From: M3007 sp964646615
GTDB taxonomy: Bacteria > Bacteroidota > Bacteroidia > Chitinophagales > Saprospiraceae
Direction: 5' to 3'
DNA length: 64,000 nt
NCBI GenBank assembly: GCA_964646615.1
Contig: CAZYEV010000069.1
Location: 19,484 to 83,483, forward strand
Shown here: positions 61,486-64,000 of the stretch, in pieces
Layout: every line of letters starts with the position of its first letter
Numbering within the stretch: position 1 is the stretch's first letter
The notes under the pieces: model-generated
Told to the model about the DNA's origin: nothing
What the model saw: only the letters and a program-made list of their open reading frames with translations
Database searches by the model: none
Made by a program: the position numbers and the translations under genes

Positions 61486-62558
61486 AAATTCCAATTTCCT
61501 AAATAGGCGATGCCAAATCCTTGTTCAGGCATCTTATCCGATATGGCTTTTCCAAATAGTTGGGCCTTAACGGCATCTATGCTATCGGATGTCTCATAGA
61601 AATACACGCTACCGGCTGGTACGGCCCGGTGCATGGGCTTTGGCTCCCCTTTTTCCATATCAAAGCCGCCAATATAAAGAGGCTTACCTACTGCTGCAGC
61701 AACGAGATGAGCATTTATCCCATGCTTGGCAAGATCAGGCATCCATCCGTTTTTAAAGATTGCTGGAGTGGAAAGGTATAATTTGAAACGATTGCTCTTC
61801 AATTCTATATCGTCTGGTTGAATGCGGAAGGACCGGCGGCGTTTATCTACTTTGGCCACTTTATTCTCTGCACCCAACTTGATAAAGAACCTATTTGTTT
61901 CCAATGCTGCTTGCTGAGAAGGCCAATCAAATTCCACCAGTATTTGAAGATTATTAGGACGGCGCATGCCTACGCGGTACAAAAGAGCATCGGATGCCGT
62001 ATGGGTGTAGTCATCTCGGCCTATTCCTGTTTTGGGCTCGCTTTTCGCGTGATCAATAATCTTTTTAATCTTAAATTCTGTCTTTGCATCCTGAAGATAG
62101 ACGATTAGCTCATCTCTCTGTATAAGGCCATCTTCTACGGTTTCGACAATCTGCCCTTCCGGGGGGAGCAATAGCCATTTGAATGGATGATTACTTACCA
62201 GGTTATCTATTTTCTTTAGAGATAGGCGGATTACATCATACTCTTTCTCTCGCCCTTTTGTATTAGACTCGATTTCAGCCATGTCTAAGGGCATCGGTAA
62301 GTAGTTGTCCACCTTATTTTTATTATCCTCATCAGATATTAAATACTGGATATCCCTGATAACAATGTTCTCACTTTCTTTGACGGTTTCTCCAGAGCAA
62401 GGAGACTCATGATGAGCTATATAGTAGGTTCGCAGGGCTCCATAGATAACAGATGGGTATGGGGGAAATACTCCATCGGCCCACGTCTCTTCACCGCGAG
62501 AGAAGGGCTTTCCATCCCGAAAAAACAAGGTATCTAAAGCACTAATTTCAGCTATCAT
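61482..62558 (-). CDS. cmr3: Cmr3 (Cas5 group), locus 2
   Basis: 358 residues. N-terminal Cmr3 signature ISALDTLFFRDGKPFSRGEE followed by FPPYPSVIYGALRTYYI; the middle carries MPLDMAEI and KWLLLPPEGQ; the C-terminus has GKPLYIGGFDMEKGEPKPMH, VPAGSVYFYE and EQGFGIAYLG, all typical. It binds the crRNA 5' handle. ATGA overlaps on both sides couple it to cas10 and to the CARF nuclease. Confidence 0.92.
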   Translation of the reverse strand: MIAEISALDTLFFRDGKPFSRGEETWADGVFPPYPSVIYGALRTYYIAHHESPCSGETVKESENIVIRDIQYLISDEDNKNKVDNYLPMPLDMAEIESNTKGREKEYDVIRLSLKKIDNLVSNHPFKWLLLPPEGQIVETVEDGLIQRDELIVYLQDAKTEFKIKKIIDHAKSEPKTGIGRDDYTHTASDALLYRVGMRRPNNLQILVEFDWPSQQAALETNRFFIKLGAENKVAKVDKRRRSFRIQPDDIELKSNRFKLYLSTPAIFKNGWMPDLAKHGINAHLVAAAVGKPLYIGGFDMEKGEPKPMHRAVPAGSVYFYETSDSIDAVKAQLFGKAISDKMPEQGFGIAYLGNWNL

Positions 62559-63721
62559 AGTTCTTGTCCAATCTTGCGAGTGATAAAATCAGCAATATGT
62601 AAAGCGTGGATGAAATTGCGAGGGCGATAGTTAATATCCTCCGGGTAATGCTCCCAAAGCCGGGTAACTGTGCTTGATAGTCTTTCGATTTTTTTATTGT
62701 CTTTTTTCTTTCCCTCTTCGTATGATCTCGATACTAACCGTTTTATTTCCAGAGGTATAACAGCTGGAAGACCTTCCACGAGTGTCTCCGATAAGAAATC
62801 CTGCATATCAATCCCAGCAATACCTGCAATTTCAGTGGTCAAATTCTGTATAAAGGTGTTTGAAAAATCACCATTTTCCCTATCTATGGACAGGCATATT
62901 TGCTCCAGTGCTTCCCAATTAGAGCATCCTTGAGGGCTATCTTTATCAGCGTCCCACTTATAGATGGCTTGCTGAATTTCGCCTGAGTGCTTCATCACAG
63001 CAATGCCGAATGCATTCCGCCCTCCCTCTTTTTTAGCCAATTTCTCTACATCTCTCGCCTTCTTCAATACTTCAGAGAAAGGCATCTTGTAATGTGCTAT
63101 TACGATGCCGGCTGAGAAAGTTATATGCTTATCTGGTTTTTTAAAGCCAGATATGGCGGTGTTCACTATATCATTGAAGCGAGTGCGGAGATGCTTCATT
63201 ACCTCAAATAAGTAATGGATGTTGACAAATCCAAGAAAGTCATCGCCGCCAGCATATACAACCTGCCCGTTGCCTTTCGACCTGCTTAAATAAATCCTAA
63301 CTTCTTTAGCGAATTCGTGCAAAGTCCGAGATAGTACCTTATGAAAATCCTCCAGGTTATCGGTTGTCAGGTTATTTTCTCCCGAAAGCCATTTGCCCAT
63401 TTCATCTCCATCAAAGACGACAACGGCATAATAGCGGGTTTTAAGCCTCTTTTTTAGCTCTTTGTGAAGTGCTTTTAGCAAATTTAATTGTTGTGTATTA
63501 GGAATGTTATCTTTATTAAGGCTCTCCTCATAAAGCATCTGATAATCAAACTGGTTATTCCAATCCGAATACTCCGAGCGATTCACTAAACTTATTTTCT
63601 CCTGGAAACCATTATTCATTATTTCAACGCATGTTTCTACAATTCTTTCCTCAATAAATAAGTTTTTGAAGCACTCTAAACGTTTACGGTCGCGCTCACT
63701 CAAGTTTTTTTCGTCGTACAT
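62555..63721 (-). CDS. cas10: Cas10/Cmr2, C-terminal half only (5'-truncated), locus 2
   Basis: 388 residues from the only ATG (63721). Palm 2 with metal Asp in VVVFDGDEMGKWLSG and an intact GGDD (VVYAGGDDFLGF, residues 158-161), HITFSAGIVIAHYKMPFSEV and the C-terminal D4 domain are present, so cyclase chemistry could persist. The reading frame stays open upstream to the TAA at 63869-63871 and there encodes GEGLSAVSLTKRF and FPSTAEVAL, the conserved linker of Cmr2; then homology ends. HD, Palm 1 and the zinc finger of a full Cmr2 are missing in this window. Confidence 0.88.
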   Translation of the reverse strand: MYDEKNLSERDRKRLECFKNLFIEERIVETCVEIMNNGFQEKISLVNRSEYSDWNNQFDYQMLYEESLNKDNIPNTQQLNLLKALHKELKKRLKTRYYAVVVFDGDEMGKWLSGENNLTTDNLEDFHKVLSRTLHEFAKEVRIYLSRSKGNGQVVYAGGDDFLGFVNIHYLFEVMKHLRTRFNDIVNTAISGFKKPDKHITFSAGIVIAHYKMPFSEVLKKARDVEKLAKKEGGRNAFGIAVMKHSGEIQQAIYKWDADKDSPQGCSNWEALEQICLSIDRENGDFSNTFIQNLTTEIAGIAGIDMQDFLSETLVEGLPAVIPLEIKRLVSRSYEEGKKKDNKKIERLSSTVTRLWEHYPEDINYRPRNFIHALHIADFITRKIGQEL

Positions 63722-63868
63722 GAGTGCTACCTCTGCCGTAGAAGGAAAGCTGCTTTCGTGATAATAAAACCGCTTAGTCAGACTAACAGCACTCAGACCT
63801 TCGCCTGGTAATAGCGCAAACCTTTTTTGACCTAACGTAGTCAGATTTCTTAAATTTTTAGTAAAAAC
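63722..63868 (-). pseudogene. Remnant upstream coding segment of cas10, without start codon
   Basis: Same frame as the cas10 fragment, no stop for 49 codons and no ATG. It encodes Cas10-type linker sequence (LLPGEGLSAVSLTKRFYYHE). Since codons before the ATG at 63721 are conserved Cas10, that ATG is not the native start. The break point lies at about 63830-63870. Confidence 0.65.
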
Positions 63869-64000
63869 TTAGGCATCCAACCCAATTCAATGTAAAACTG
63901 TTTTAGCGAACAAATCTGGTTGATGGAGTTATCGAATGACATATTGGTATTGAAGGATTTGGTCATGGCCTTGCTTGCGAAGGTGGAGGCATTGGAATCC
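63850..64000 (-). CDS. C-terminal fragment of an unidentified protein at the right edge, possibly mobile-element encoded
   Basis: About 49 codons from the window edge to TAA at 63850-63852: DSNASTFASKAMTKSF and SFDNSINQICSLKQFYIELG are its visible parts. I do not recognise the family; its position directly abutting the decapitated cas10 makes a transposase tail a reasonable guess. All other frames here have stops. Not enough sequence to decide. Confidence 0.3.
   Translation of the reverse strand, partial: DSNASTFASKAMTKSFNTNMSFDNSINQICSLKQFYIELGWMPKFLLKI

Noticed and set aside
63722..64000. Search for a CRISPR repeat array next to locus 2
   Set aside because: No repeated 25-40-base unit with spacing is present here or in the other gaps of the window.

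Overview
The window comes from a fairly GC-rich member of the Bacteroidota. The evidence is a complete gldK-gldL-gldM-gldN set (core of the type IX secretion/gliding machinery, T9SS) preceded by a porP/sprF gene, a PorX-type response regulator with a PglZ domain, several secreted proteins ending in T9SS sorting domains, a TonB-dependent receptor with a carboxypeptidase-like plug extension, and many promoters with the Bacteroidota -7 element TAnnTTTG. The genus cannot be told from the sequence alone.

Layout. 1-13.7 kb: envelope and secreted proteins (end of a beta-propeller-like protein, a PorP-coiled coil-OmpA-like fusion, a lone 2-oxoacid dehydrogenase E2-type acyltransferase, a TonB receptor, an Omp85-like barrel next to a FemAB/GNAT-like enzyme, a vWA-domain T9SS cargo, a double-PDZ T9SS cargo, an unknown secreted protein). 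13.7-22.8 kb: first type III CRISPR-Cas operon (minus strand), Cmr-like, with a Csx11-type Cas10 that lacks the GGDD cyclase motif and with an unusual ABC-type ATPase plus TOPRIM gene pair between cmr1 and the remaining cmr genes. 22.8-39.7 kb: housekeeping and envelope genes (threonine-dehydrogenase-like SDR, TolC, 3-hydroxybutyryl-CoA dehydrogenase, tyrosyl-tRNA synthetase, OmpA/PD40 and PorP pair, glycosyltransferase 9 with Kup, M1 peptidase, YyaL-type DUF255 protein, second separate PorP). 39.9-44.5 kb: gldKLMN, ended by a strong terminator. 44.7-51.8 kb: ECF sigma factor, HD phosphohydrolase, PorX, LpxL-like acyltransferase, subtilase, small membrane protein. 52.2-55.6 kb: large choice-of-anchor I/Calx-beta T9SS cargo. 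55.7-63.9 kb: second type III-B operon (minus strand), visibly more AT-rich: cas10 (GGDD-bearing but missing its N-terminal half), cmr3, a CARF plus PD-(D/E)XK nuclease (Card1/Can2-like), cmr4, cmr5, cmr6, a CARF-HEPN RNase (Csx1-like) and a small unknown gene. At the right edge lies the tail of an unrelated reading frame that may belong to a mobile element.

How it fits together. The secretion genes form a T9SS-rich neighbourhood: translocon/motor (gldKLMN), PorP-type barrels, the OmpA/PD40 peptidoglycan linker, the PorX regulator and several cargo proteins. The two CRISPR loci look complementary: locus 1 has a Cas10 homologue without a visible cyclase site and no CARF effector but carries an ATPase/TOPRIM pair; locus 2 has the cyclase motif and two CARF effectors but a decapitated cas10. 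Neither has cas1, cas2, cas6 or a repeat array in the window, so crRNAs must be supplied from elsewhere. The most unusual item is the ATPase/TOPRIM pair, which resembles in architecture the two-gene PARIS/OLD-type defence modules and is transcriptionally (and by ATGA-type overlap translationally) locked into the cmr operon.
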